A stretch of 64,000 nt of DNA from Annona cherimola (lineage: Eukaryota > Streptophyta > Magnoliopsida > Magnoliales > Annonaceae), in NCBI GenBank assembly GCA_030490835.1, contig CM059971.1:101684095-101748094 (forward strand), in the 5' to 3' direction. A model generated the notes under the pieces. That model made no database searches. It was not told the origin of the DNA and saw only the letters and a list, made by a program, of their open reading frames with translations. This document shows, piece by piece, positions 24,553 through 35,671 of the stretch. The position numbers and the translations under genes were made by a program. Each line of letters begins with the position of its first letter. Position 1 is the stretch's first letter.

Positions 24553-25053
24553 CAAAATTTCAATATTATTCTTCTTGTCTTCAGAATAAGTTTTTATTTC
24601 CAAATATATAATAAATTCTTCTCATTTAATATCACCATCCAAATCCATTTATCAAATTGGATTATTCTATTAGAATTTTCATTGCTGTTTAATAGAGGTT
24701 CAAACTTCATTCCCAACAATTAGCGTGGGATTTTATGTTCATTTGTATCAGGTGGTGGGAGTGTTTACGACTATCCTCACTAAATACGGGGATATTTACA
24801 AAATATTCTTTCCTGATGAGGTTTGTGTGAATGAGTTTAATTTGTAATATTAAATGTCACAGTGTATAATATCAATAAAAAATAGATAAGTTAGTTATGC
24901 AAAAAATAATTAAAAATATGATAATTGCATAGAAAAATAAGAAAAAATGATTTAAAAATATAATATTTACAAAGAGTCCGGCAAAAATAAAAAAAAAAAG
25001 CTGCCAATTTTAGACCTAGACAATCCGTAGTCGTACTGACTGAAAATTGCTAT
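24553..25053. other. Upstream flank of the dUTPase gene
   Basis: AT-rich, with a partial MITE family A copy in minus orientation at about 24815-24985 (ATAGATAAGTTAGTTATGCA, ATAATTGCATAGAAAA). No gene was recognised. Confidence 0.5.
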
Positions 25054-25102
25054 GGCGGGAATCATTCGCGCCAAAGGCTTCTGCAGTCTGCACTGGCGGG
25101 AT
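25054..25102. promoter_or_regulatory. E2F-like site cluster of the dUTPase promoter
   Basis: Three matches lie within 49 bp: GGCGGGAA (25054-25061), TTCGCGCCAAA (25065-25075, the inverse of the plant consensus TTTSGCGC) and GGCGGGAT (25095-25102). They sit 104-152 bp upstream of the dUTPase ATG. E2F/DP factors drive S-phase genes of DNA precursor synthesis, so the site cluster fits the gene's role. Binding itself is inferred. Confidence 0.7.
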
Positions 25103-25205
25103 TTTGCGCATTTAAACCCCAGAACAAATCGGATCGTCGCTCTTCGTCATTCTCCCCCTCACCCAAAATTCTCCCCAACCCGTCTTCTCCAAGCTTCTAG
25201 CGAAA

Positions 25206-25984
25206 ATGGCTGGCGAAGCGAATGGCGCGGAGAATCACTGCCGTCCCGAGGTCAAAGAACCATTGCAAAAGATCCCAAAGCTCGATCACGATGACTGCGA
25301 CTCTCTCGAAGCGGCTGTTCCCATCCTGAGAGTAAAGAAGCTCTCTGGAAATGCCGTCCTCCCATCGAGGGCTTCCCCACTCTCTGCTGGATACGATCTT
25401 TCCAGGTTTTTATCGTGTCTGTCTTTCCCACCGTCTATTTCGCATCCTTCTCTGTTTTTCACTGCCATTGCGTTTCCTTTAGTGCGGTTGCGGCGGTCGT
25501 TCCTGGAAGGGGAAAGGTGCTTGTGCCTACGGATTTGAGTATCAGCATACCAGAAGGAACCTATGCTCGTGTCGGTGGGTTCTCCTTCCATGCTTGATTT
25601 ATCGTGCTGTCTGCTTTTTCAATTTGAGTGATTCTCTTTTGCGATTTTTCGAATTGGTATTTGATACCGACGTTTCCAAATGTAATTCGCTTCTTGTTTT
25701 GATCGTCTAGTTGGATGATTCGTTTTTGACATTTTGTAGCTCCACGATCTGGCCTCGCTTGGAAGCATTCAATAGACGTGGGCGCGGGCGTGATCGATGC
25801 CGATTACAGAGGCCCTGTTGGAGTCGTTCTCTTCAACCATTCCGACATAGATTTTGAGATAAAACCTGGGGATCGGATTGCTCAGCTGATTATTGAGAGG
25901 ATCATGACCCCGGAGGTATTGGAGGTGGATGATCTGGATCCCACCACAAGAGGAGGTGCAGGGTTTGGATCCACTGGCGTCTGA
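25206..25984 (+). CDS. DUT: Deoxyuridine 5'-triphosphate nucleotidohydrolase (dUTPase)
   Basis: Three exons (25206-25405, 25483-25574, 25740-25984) give 178 residues, the usual length of the trimeric enzyme. It hydrolyses dUTP to dUMP and pyrophosphate, which keeps uracil out of DNA and supplies dTMP synthesis. All five motifs are present: SAGYDLSSA (60-68), PRSGLA (99-104), GVIDADYRG through FNHS (114-132) with the catalytic Asp and the substrate-facing Tyr, GDRIAQLII (141-149), and the C-terminal P-loop-like [10 protein letters not shown] (168-177). Exons 1 and 2 join inside motif 1, and exons 2 and 3 join just before motif 2. The ATG has a good context (AAAATGGC). The residues before about 38 are not conserved and do not look like a clear organelle signal. 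E2F-like sites upstream suggest S-phase expression. Confidence 0.96.
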
Positions 25985-26730
25985 CTATTCCCATGCTCAT
26001 AGAAAGCTCGTTTCAAACAGCTTGTAGGCATGAAACTGGTTTTGTTACTTTCGGTTAAACTACTGATTTTCTTAGTTTGTTGTTCTGGTAAGATTTGATT
26101 GAGCAGTTAATTAAATCGTTCAATTATGGTCTGGATCGTTACAGGAATACAGTTAAACAATGAGGGAAAATAGCGTTAAATTAATTTTAGTACCGTATGC
26201 TTATCTGAAGTATAGATATTTTGGCATGGTATGCATGGTTCAACGGAGTGCGAAAACGTGTTAAGCACAGCATTTGTTCGAGCGCACTGCATTACCAATA
26301 CTATAAAAATCCGGTGCTTGGTTTGATCTGGTTTAACCATTATAACAGATCGGATTCAAATGATGAATATTATTCTCCTATTTAAAAATACATGATAATT
26401 TGGAAGCGGGCACATTTGAGAAGAGTGAACAAAATGGGGGAATAAATGTTGAAATAAATAAGTTAATGACCTTATATGGTAAATGTTATGATTAAGAGTA
26501 AAGAGGAAAGATGTTGATGCAAAAGAGCCATTTATTGCCGCATTAATCCACTTTTTTTTTGCCCATGGACACCTGCATTAATTCTTTTTTTTGATCGACA
26601 ATTTATGACATTGATAGTACAAGTAATCAATTCACACCAAGACATTTTAAACTCCCATAAATTTTCTATGGAGACTAAGCTAAGCCTTATTAATATCAAA
26701 GGAAGATAAACTCCTGAAATTAAGACCACA
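25985..26730. other. 3' flank of dUTPase gene, no gene seen
   Basis: The first 150 bp probably hold the 3' untranslated region. The rest is AT-rich with only short open frames. Confidence 0.5.
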
Positions 26731-26743
26731 ACAAAATTGGGTG

Positions 26744-27057
26744 GAGTCACCTGCGGCTAGCCCAGGTGGCAGTGGTGGTGGGAGTGTTGGGCTCCTTAGC
26801 GCAGGTTGTGGGTTCGAATCCCATGTTGGGATTTCTGCTTCAAAAAAATGGTGTGGGAGCTGTGGTCTCCCTTTGAGGTGGGGTGGGAGCTGTTGTCTCT
26901 CTTGGGCTGGATGGAAGTTGTTCTTTCTAATTCTTTAGTGGAGCTGTGTCTCCAGATTTTTTTGGAGGAGTTATGTATCTTCTTGTTTGTAAGAATGTAT
27001 CAGAACTATAATGTAATATGTGTTGAGATGTATGTAAATATAAACCATAAAAAAAAA
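26744..27057 (+). mobile_element. tRNA-derived SINE
   Basis: The 5' end has RNA polymerase III promoter boxes: box A-like TAGCCCAGGTGGCAGTGG near 26758 and box B GGTTCGAATCCC near 26812. A 3' A-run ends at 27057. The element is flanked by near-identical 13-bp direct repeats, ACAAAATTGGGTG (26731-26743) and ACAAAATTAGGTG (27058-27070), as expected for target-primed retroposition. An 80-residue open frame inside is incidental. Confidence 0.88.
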
Positions 27058-27070
27058 ACAAAATTAGGTG

Positions 27071-29360
27071 TAAATTTAAACTTCCATCGAAGGAAGACAA
27101 CATCGAATTCGCATTGGGATGAGACGTAGTTGGCGTATTAATCCACTCTTGTTATATGAAAATTGTGAAAAAAATCGTTGTAAAGTAAAATAACTTCAGT
27201 AAAAACGTACAGAAAAGTATTTCTGTGTGAGGTGTTTAATAAATGTACTTTAAAACATGATTGTTGTGTCCAAAAGTTTCAGAAGCTTCTAACTCGGATA
27301 GTTTACTAAATAAGCTAAACCCTACTACTTGGCCATTTAGCAAGGCTTATCAATGGCACTGCAGTTTAGGGATGTTAATGGATTGAGTTGGATAAATTAT
27401 ATTTTATGTTGATTTAATTTTTTTTAATATTAATTAATTTAAGAATTTTAAAGTTAATTTGTTTATAAGTTGTTTAATAATATGATTAGTGGGTTGTTAA
27501 TAAGTTATTTATATATTAATTATGATAATACAGTGTATAAATTATAGAGAATATAACAATAATATAGCATACAGATTAACAATATAGTTTGAGATGGGGA
27601 GTGGGAAGGAGAGGTTGATTCAAGGAGGTGAGGAGGGGGAAGAAGGAAGGAAAGAGAAAAAAAGAAGCCAATTAAGATTTAGGGTAAATATTTATATCCC
27701 TTTTCGTAAAAGATTATAAATTGGTTGAGGAGTTAAATGAATTACTAAATAGTTAATGGGTTGTAAAATTTCAACTCAAATTCGTTTATTTATTTAGATG
27801 ATCGAATATGCTGATGGATTATAAACTATTTATTTTAAATTTTAATTTAAATTCATTTATAAATGGATTGAATGGATGAGTTAATAATTTCGCCAGTGGA
27901 TACTTACTCGTGACAGCTTCCGTAGGACGCGCTTGGGTTGGCCCAGCACTATGAGCCCAGCAGCTCTGGGCTTAACTTCGTCATGCCTGTGTGTAGCCTG
28001 ATCCGAAATCTGACCCAAAATGGACGTAAAGGGGTAGCTGGTCTTGCTTACAATCCTTCCATTTTATTTGTTCATTTATTTGTTACATGTACATACATGC
28101 ACTAAAATCTTTTTATATATCTACATGCATTCTACTTAATTTTCATCTTTTAATCTAAATCGCTTTGTTGTGTAAGTATAAAAAGAAATTTATTCAACCT
28201 CAAAGTAAAATTATTGCCTTTTAGGAATTTAACTAATCACCTTCCTAAAACATCGATTAATTTAATGTTACTAAATCTTCTTGTTTAATTTTTATTTTTA
28301 AAGTATTATAAATTACCTTCAAAAGAAATACATCTTGGGAATCAACCAGCTTTATCAACCATTAATCTAAACAAATTGAAATTTTCGGATCTTCATGTCT
28401 AAGTTCCTCTTTCATCAAATAGCAATTAAACTTCAAATATGCCTTAGGGAAACAAAACAAACAGATCAAATTTCTTCAAATTTTTGTTATACCTGAATAA
28501 TTGTTCGAACAGGAAAGGTTCTCCAAAATCCTACTTCATTTTAACTCAAACAAAAAAGAAAAAAAGGAAAATCCTGCTTCATTTGTTATGTTCGTGGTTC
28601 AAATATGAAAGTTAAGTGTGGATTTTGTGATAATCATAATATTCTTCATTGAACATAAAATTGTATTATCCATTAATCATTGTCTAAAAGTATGTCAAAA
28701 TTATGTATGTATTTTGCATTCGAATTTTACATTTCTGGAGAAAAAAATTCTTGATTAAAAATTTTGAATTCAACTTTTGATTAAAAGTGTTGAATACATT
28801 AATTTCCTTATTAAAAAGTATAAATAAAATATAAAGTAAAAAACGATAAAAATGTAACTCAAAAGCTATGGCTTAGTGTGTGAGATGATGAATTCCGAAT
28901 GTAAAGAGATGAGTAGCGACTCGAAGCGGAGCAAAACTACAAAATTACGTCTCCAAGGTTGAGATGAGCAGCCACGAGATTACGATTTTAAAGGGTGTAG
29001 ATTTAGTAGTGCAACTTGGATTCATAAAATTCAGGTTTATTTTGACCCAACTCAGGTGGGAATGATTTATAATAATGATGATGATAATTTCAACTTTAAT
29101 CTTATTTGTAAAATATAAATATAAATATAATAATATTTGTAAAACCTACACCCTAACATTAATTATGTAACTTCATCAAAAACTTCAATTTTGTTTGTTA
29201 TTAATGATAAATTTAAAATTTTACATGAATACACTAATTATGTAATTTTGTAAGCAAAAATAATAATATATAGTCTAACTAAATCTTTTTTGAAAAAATA
29301 GTAATGTATAATATACTTCTAAGAGAAATGTTAATTCTTGAAAAGAAGGAAAAGGAAAAA
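27071..29360. other. Intergenic stretch, no gene seen
   Basis: About 2.3 kb without an open frame of 60 codons. It includes a purine-rich patch (27590-27665) and short GC-richer patches near 27900-28030. Nothing was recognised. Confidence 0.5.
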
Positions 29361-31510
29361 GGTAAATAACATAAATATAAATGATATAATTTTAACATGA
29401 CAAATATATGTTCAAACATTAACATAACTAATATCAATACATAAATATGAAAAATGTTGTTTATGCGTTATGTATATAAAATAGTTTTTATTGAATATAA
29501 ATGAGGAAATTTGGGTTCGGATTCTTCAGTTGCGATTGTTTAAACCTTAACCCTAACTCTATTAGGTATATTGAATTTGAGGTTTTTTTTTTTTAAAAAA
29601 AAAAAACTAGAAACTGATTTGTATTGAGAGGCTAGGTTGAGCCTAAATCAAGCCCAAGTTATACCTCGTATGCACAACTAGGAGACTATGCTTGACGGGG
29701 TGATAGGACGACGCAGCCACAAAAGTGAGAAATTAAGAATGCGAAATTTTTTGAAAAAGCTAAAAATTAATAAATAATAATTAAAGGTAAAAAATAAAGG
29801 TAAAATAAGTAGATAGTCTTATAAAAATATTAAAAAATTATTCAAATATAGAAAGAATGATAAAAAAAAGTAGAGTTAAAATGTGAAGATTTTAAAATTC
29901 TTTTACCAAATCCAAAAGGGACCCTAAAATAATAAATTTCAAGGTAAATAATATAAATATAAATGATATAATTTTAAAACAACAAACATATATTCAAATA
30001 TAAACGTAACTAATATAAAATACATAAATACGAAGAAATGTTGTTTCGTAACTAATATAAAATACACAAATATGAAGAAATGTTGTTTATGTGTTATATA
30101 TATAATATTTTTATTGAATATAAATGAGGAAAATCTGGCTCATGTTCTTCAGTCATGTTTCTTTGAACCCTCATGATAATTCTATTTACAACCTGTGTTA
30201 TTTGAGTTTGAGTTTCTTAAGTTTAAAAATTGATTTGTATTGAGATTGGTGTGCTGGGTTTAACCTAAATTTAGCATATGCAAAATTATGAGGCTATTGC
30301 TTAATGGGGTGACCAAGACAACTGAGTATGGTAGCGTCAGTTTGGAAAGAGAAAAACAAGTGAGAATTTGAGAATGAAAAATTTTGAAAATGTAAAAATT
30401 TAATTTAATATGATAGGATAAATAATTGAAGGCAAAGAGAACAAAGATAACACATATAATTAGTTATATAAAAAATAATTGAAATATAAAAAAAATGATA
30501 AAAAATGGAATAGAAAAATTAGGCTCAGGTTCTTTAGTGGTGTTTATTTGAACCTTAATCTTAAATTTATTTGCAAATTGATTCCTTGAGTTAGAAATTT
30601 TTAAAAAAGTTTAAAAACGTATATATATTGAGCTTGGCTAAGTTGGAACTAAACTTGGCATTAGGAGTGAGAATCGGGGCGGGTCATACCGGGTCAAGGT
30701 GTGCCTAACCCTGACCCTACTTTTTAAAAATTGAGTTTGGCCCTCTTTTGATATCGGGTAGGGACAAGATCGGTTTGACCATCACTTTTTTTAATAGATT
30801 TCAAGATAAACTTTGGGTTAGTATTAGACCGGTTTTGCGATAGCGGGTCGGGTCAAAAATAATTTCAAATAAGATAATTTTAAGAATTCATATACCTATC
30901 AAACATAAGTATACATGTATACTAAATTTATATATTATATGCTTCAATATTTCACTAATTATTAAAAACACATAATTAAGAAAATAAAAAATTTGAAAAT
31001 ATAGTATAAATTTATTAAAATAGGTTAATATACAATTACACGTAAGAGTTATATATGTACAAATTCTTTCTATTGATTCTTATATTACTTTCTGGATAAA
31101 TTGATTCTTCTATTGTTGATAGAGTTAATTATAAAAAAGTGAGAATTTTGAGTAATAATAATAATAATATTTAAACATAGGCTTATAATTTTTAATAAAT
31201 TAATATATGCGGGACGGGTCGGATTCTTCTGGTCAAGACATGGTCAACCCGCTTTGACCCTATTTTTAAATTTGGGTCAAAATTTCTGACCATCCCTGTA
31301 TCGGGTCAAAAAATATTGGTTTTACTAGGACAAAAAGGGTAGGGTCAAAGCCGGGTTACGGGTCAACCCGCCCCAATTCTCGCCCCTCACATGTTATACC
31401 TTTTATGTACAACCACGAGGCTGTTGCTTGATGGGGTGACATGACAGCTAAGCCAAGGTAGTGTACATTTGGAAATAGATTAAAAAAAAAAACAAGTGGA
31501 AAGTCGAGAA
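29361..31510. repeat. Array of diverged tandem units, third unit interrupted
   Basis: A unit of about 580-620 bp begins GGTAAATAACATAAATATAA at 29361 and again, with small changes, at 29943. A partial third unit begins near 30512 (GGCTCAGGTTCTTTAGTG) and is resumed after 31390. Shared blocks include TTGTATTGAGA, ATGGGGTGAC and the string of A-rich words before each new unit. Within the second unit a further duplication of about 45 bp occurs (about 30005-30092, ending GAAGAAATGTTGTTT twice). Confidence 0.75.
30662..31389. mobile_element. Non-autonomous TIR element inserted in a tandem unit
   Basis: The left end TAGGAGTGAGAATCGGGG and the inverse of the right end TGAGGGGCGAGAATTGGGG are imperfect terminal repeats. 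Subterminal GGGTC/GACCC words fill both ends. The element is flanked by CAT on both sides (30659-30661 and 31390-31392), a 3-bp target duplication. Removing the element and one CAT restores a sequence that aligns with the first tandem unit without a gap. No transposase is visible. The ends resemble TAGGG-type hAT-like MITEs, but the 3-bp duplication fits PIF or CACTA better, so the superfamily is left open. Confidence 0.75.
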
Positions 31511-32369
31511 TAACAAATTTTTTTAAAAAAATGAAAAATTAATGTAATATGATAAGAATAAGAATAATTAAAGATAGAGAAAATAAAAATAAAATAGATA
31601 TATAGTTATATAAAAAAGTAGAGTTAAAATGTAAATCACATAAAAAGGAGTGTAGGACCCTAACATTTCAAAAGTATAACGGAATCTACTTATTTCATCG
31701 GTCGGGACCAGCTGGATATGGTTTTGACAGGGAGGTTTGCAAAAATGGGAAAGCACGTGGGGCCCATGGAAATCATTGGTAGATGGCCAGTGGCTTCGTG
31801 TCCAAGTCACGAGCCTTCTCTTCGGCCACGTCACTGCGGCCGAAGATGCTGGTAAGAAAGGGAGCAACCTTTGCAGCGCTCACGTGCTCGCAGCACCACC
31901 AAAAGCGCCTTTGCTTTCCTGCAAGCGCAATCGGCGAGGTCTAGTTTTCATGCACCTTTACATTTTCAACGATCCATGAAACTGGTTTGGGCTTTCCAAT
32001 AGATCCAAATCAGGTGACAATTTATCTCAAGTGTACACTTTGGGCCAATTCCGAACCATACCAAAGAGACACCGAGGGATATGGATGGGATCTGATTTTT
32101 CATTTTTAATATACTTTTTAAGTTTTTAACGCATAACAAACTTATTTTTTTATTTACAATGCAACTTTTCCTTTCTTAATATAATTCTTTAAATTTTTAA
32201 TACAATAGCACCCTTTTCCATTCATTCTCCTTAACATTTTAGTGTATTCCTCCGATTTTAAGATGTTTAATTAGCAGGAAGAAAAGGCCTTCAATAGAAA
32301 ATAATCTCAGTGGATAATTATCTTAACCATTATTCAGATAATTTTCTATATATTTTTTATTTCTACACT
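31511..32369. other. Intergenic stretch with a G-box cluster
   Basis: A GC-richer island (31690-31980) contains CACGTG at 31754-31759 and 31881-31886 and CACGTC at 31827-31832. The open frames that overlap it (80 and 99 residues on opposite strands) have no recognised domain. The rest is AT-rich. Confidence 0.5.
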
Positions 32370-32695
32370 CAAAATTATTAAAGAAAAATTTTTTAATATA
32401 AAACTTCTCACTCCCCGTACATACTTTATTTTTTTAATCTTTTCTTTACATCTTCTTATATAACTACCATACTTTTTAATCACCTCTGTATAAGTCGCCT
32501 GATCTTTTCAGGCAGGCCGTGCCTCCGGCCCAAAATGTATTTTTTTATTTTTTTATTTTTTTCACGGATAAGTATTTTTTGAATTTTTAAACACAATGAC
32601 ATTACTATCATATTACGTCATTTCTCATATTTTAAGAACTTTTATATAAAAATTTTTCTAAAAATTTTATCACTTAATAAATACACATATAAAGT
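32370..32695 (+). repeat. MITE family A copy split by a hairpin-capped half foldback
   Basis: Family A sequence (AAATTTTTTAATATAAAACTTC, ACTACCATACTTTTTAATCA) stops near 32500. It resumes near 32600 with ATCATATTACGTCATTTCTC. Between them lies one foldback-type end: the cap AGGCA-GGCCG-TGCCT (32510-32524), a T-rich zone and part of the core ending ACAATGACATTACTA. Confidence 0.6.
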
Positions 32696-33034
32696 TTGAA
32701 AGTGTCTTTGTCATTCTAAATCTTTTTGCGTCTTTAACTATTGAGTTTTGGCAAAAGTATAGGAATATCTTTTAATTTCACAAAATTACATTATTCTTGC
32801 ATCAGTATCTCCTTAGGGAAGATGTGAAATTATATAAAAAATTGAAAGAAGTATTATCATCGTTTATTTTTTTAAACTTTCAGCGTTTCATCTATTCCGC
32901 GCGGACACCTTTTAGCTTGTACATTTTGGATGGCTTCGGTGGATGGCTGGAGGTGCCATGTGCGTGGGTGCGCGGGTGGGAATATCTCGTAATTTGGAGC
33001 TCTGCGGACGTAGAGACAAATGCCAAACCGGAAG

Positions 33035-33068
<34 letters not shown>

Positions 33069-33230
33069 GAAAACCTGGAAACTTTTTTTTTTTAAGGGTT
33101 TCATTCATATCTTAATTCTTACCTCATCTCATTCTTTATTACACATGAAGCTTAGAGACATTCTAACAATATCCAAATATCAAATTTACAACCTATCTAA
33201 CCAATATTCTAATTTTTTTCTTACATTTTT
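32696..33230. other. Intergenic stretch with poly-T tract
   Basis: A GC-richer patch (32880-33040) precedes a T-run of about 26 bases (33036-33061). The open frame at 32797-33063 ends in the T-run and is judged incidental. Confidence 0.45.
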
Positions 33231-33425
33231 TCTTCTATTGCACCTGGTGGATGCTCCCACACAGAAATTTCTGAGGAGAGAATATACCACCACGAAAATT
33301 GTTGTTGTTGCTGCTGTGTTGAAAATATGCACCCCTAAAATACGGGTGCCGAGGTTCGAACCGCGTTCACCGTGCAGGAGTGAAAATGCAGTTACCATTA
33401 GGGCAACGCCTCAGTGGCAACCTGA
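33230..33425 (-). mobile_element. Probable tRNA-derived SINE
   Basis: On the minus strand a box A-like TTGCCCTAATGG (near 33405) is followed 45 bp later by a box B GGTTCGAACC (near 33353). The body then runs to a short A-rich tail near 33230. No target duplication was confirmed. It could instead be a tRNA-like remnant. Confidence 0.5.
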
Positions 33426-34219
33426 AATCTTCTTCGAATCTCCATTTTTGGAGCATCGGACTGTACCCCCACCAATCAAATAATATTAACTTTTAAAATT
33501 TATTTTCTCTAATAGATGAATGAGTTTTTGATAACACTGTAAGACGATGAATTAATACAAGTAATTTTATTATTTTACACATAATTTGCATGTCTTCACT
33601 ATTTTTGCCTAAATTGATAATAAGTATAATAGTCAAATTTAAATTCATATTTCTTTTTAATGATTAATATAAGGCTTAAATGGTTGTCAAATATAGTGGC
33701 TATGTTTGATAAGGGTGTAACTTGGGTGGTTTAGGATTGATCTTACATTCTAATCCCTTCTTGACACCTCCCAAGGAAAATTTTGAATTAGATTTCAAAT
33801 CATGGGGTGGTGTAAGCTTATCTATGTGGTTGTGCATTCTTTCAATACAAATCTATTTTCTGAAAAATGCTATCATTTTTTCGTTCTTTGGCGAATTTGA
33901 GTTGTATGAGATTTTTTTGATGACCTATGTTGTGTTGAAATATTTATGTGATTTAATTGATTGTGTGAAGCCCACAATAGCAACCGAGGTAGAAAAGTAT
34001 ATAGAAAAGACAGTTCTTTTCTAGTATACTTAACATCTATTATAATATTATACTTAGTATTAGTTAGTGAATAGTGATCTTAGTATTAGTTAGCGAATAG
34101 TGATCTTAACTCAGTGAGTTTTTTTCTTCTGTGATGCTTTCGCCGTTCTTAGCTTGTTTTTAAAAGTTAGCTACTCCATTTTATTTTAGGCCACTAATCT
34201 TATTAACTAAGACTAACAA

Positions 34220-34450
34220 CAACTATTTTATTTTTTATTTTTTATAAAAATATAAGGTACATGTGTTTAATTTTTGGATATATGCATAGACTTTTATGAA
34301 TTTAAAAAATCAACAATTTTGAGCTCCCAAAATTGTTGATTTTTGAAAGTTAGAGAAATATATACATATGTCTAAAAATCATAAAATTTAGTATGCGATT
34401 GAAATATGTTTACACCATTATTTTCATAAAAATATTAATAAAATAAAATA
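34220..34450. repeat. Small foldback (inverted repeat) element
   Basis: The centre ACAATTTTGAGCTCCCAAAATTGT folds on itself. The flanking AT-rich arms pair outward (ATATATGCATAGACTTTTAT against ATATACATATGTCTAAAAAT). No open frame lies inside. Confidence 0.6.
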
Positions 34451-34879
34451 TAGCGTTGCAATAAATTAGAAGCAAATTAGGGTAATGTATCTAATATTCA
34501 AAAGGAACAATAGGTAATAAGGTGGCATCACGTAGGGAAAATGAGCATACTATATGAGGCAGAGGTTGTGGGAAAAAGACACATTTCTAATACACTTCTC
34601 AATAAATTGGAGCATCTAAGACCAGTGACAACTTTTTTTGCTCAGTCTATTGCATTTCTGTTTTTGCTTATACTCATTAGCTATGAAATGTTATTATGTT
34701 TGCGGTTAATGAGCATAAATGGCAATCTATTACTAACAAATGAGGTACAAATTTTTTTTTGTTATCTCTTGTCAAAAAATTTTGTTGCCGTTAAAATATC
34801 TACCCACTTTTAACCTGTGGTTTTTGTTAGCTTGACTAATAAGATTATTATTCTTTATTTCAAGTGGTGTTGATTTAAG

Positions 34880-35030
34880 GCCCACATGCCGACATGCAAC
34901 TAGCGTGATTGACAAAGAATCTTGCCTAGGGTGTGGAAGGTCTAGGCTTCGAATCTCGACATGGAGAGTTCATCTTCTATTTTTCGGAGCAATGTTCTCG
35001 TAGCAACTTTGTCACCAATATTATTAAATT
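34880..35030 (+). mobile_element. Possible SINE fragment
   Basis: A box A-like CTAGCGTGATTGAC (near 34902) and a box B-like GCTTCGAATCTC (near 34947) have the right spacing and order for a tRNA-derived promoter. No tail or target duplication was identified. Confidence 0.4.
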
Positions 35031-35666
35031 TATACTTTTGAAGCTAGAATTATAATATGTATCTAAGTTGAGTCGTAAATGTAAAAAAATTGAAAAATGC
35101 TTGCCGAATCCTATTTTTTAAGGGTAGTTGAGTTTTCATTTCAGCTGTAAATCAATTTCATAACTATCTAAGAAGCTTTGCCACTATTGAAATGAAGCTT
35201 GATTTTTCAGTATTTGCTGTACACCCTTGATTAACTAAGGGCCATGTTTGAACGCCATTGTTGAAACAAATAATTATTCCAAAGTATTCAAAAGGTTTGA
35301 ATGAGATGTAATTTTTCATTCTGAAGGCAACTTCATCATATTTCTCCGTTACATTCATATCCCTTTCAAGCCGAACAGCCATAACCCTTATTTTCTTTTA
35401 AAAATGGAGACGTGTGGCTGGGTCAATAACTGCATTCCAGTTCATTACATTTTCCGTCGAAATAAGTCTGGGTAAAGTTAGTATGCCCATTCATATAACT
35501 GAAGTGTTCGCTACTCAAGGATTTTGGTGGGAAGAAATGGTTGAAAATGTCCCTTGGAGTTGGAGCACGCACACGAAGCCACGAATGGCTAATCATATCT
35601 GTACTGTGCTCCCGAGAGACCTCCTTCACAGCTGCTTGTGACATGCACTGATACGACGTACAAAAT
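35031..35666. other. Intergenic stretch, no gene seen
   Basis: Overlapping open frames on both strands (up to 111 residues) show no known domain. Confidence 0.45.
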
Positions 35667-35671
35667 GTAGC

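Noticed and set aside
25052..25294. 80-residue open frame overlapping the dUTPase start
   Set aside because: It is out of frame with the dUTPase and spans the E2F-like sites, so it lies in the promoter and leader. It has no domain.
33353..33405. Functional tRNA gene
   Set aside because: Box A and box B words are present, but no cloverleaf with a 7-bp acceptor stem can be formed. A SINE head fits better.
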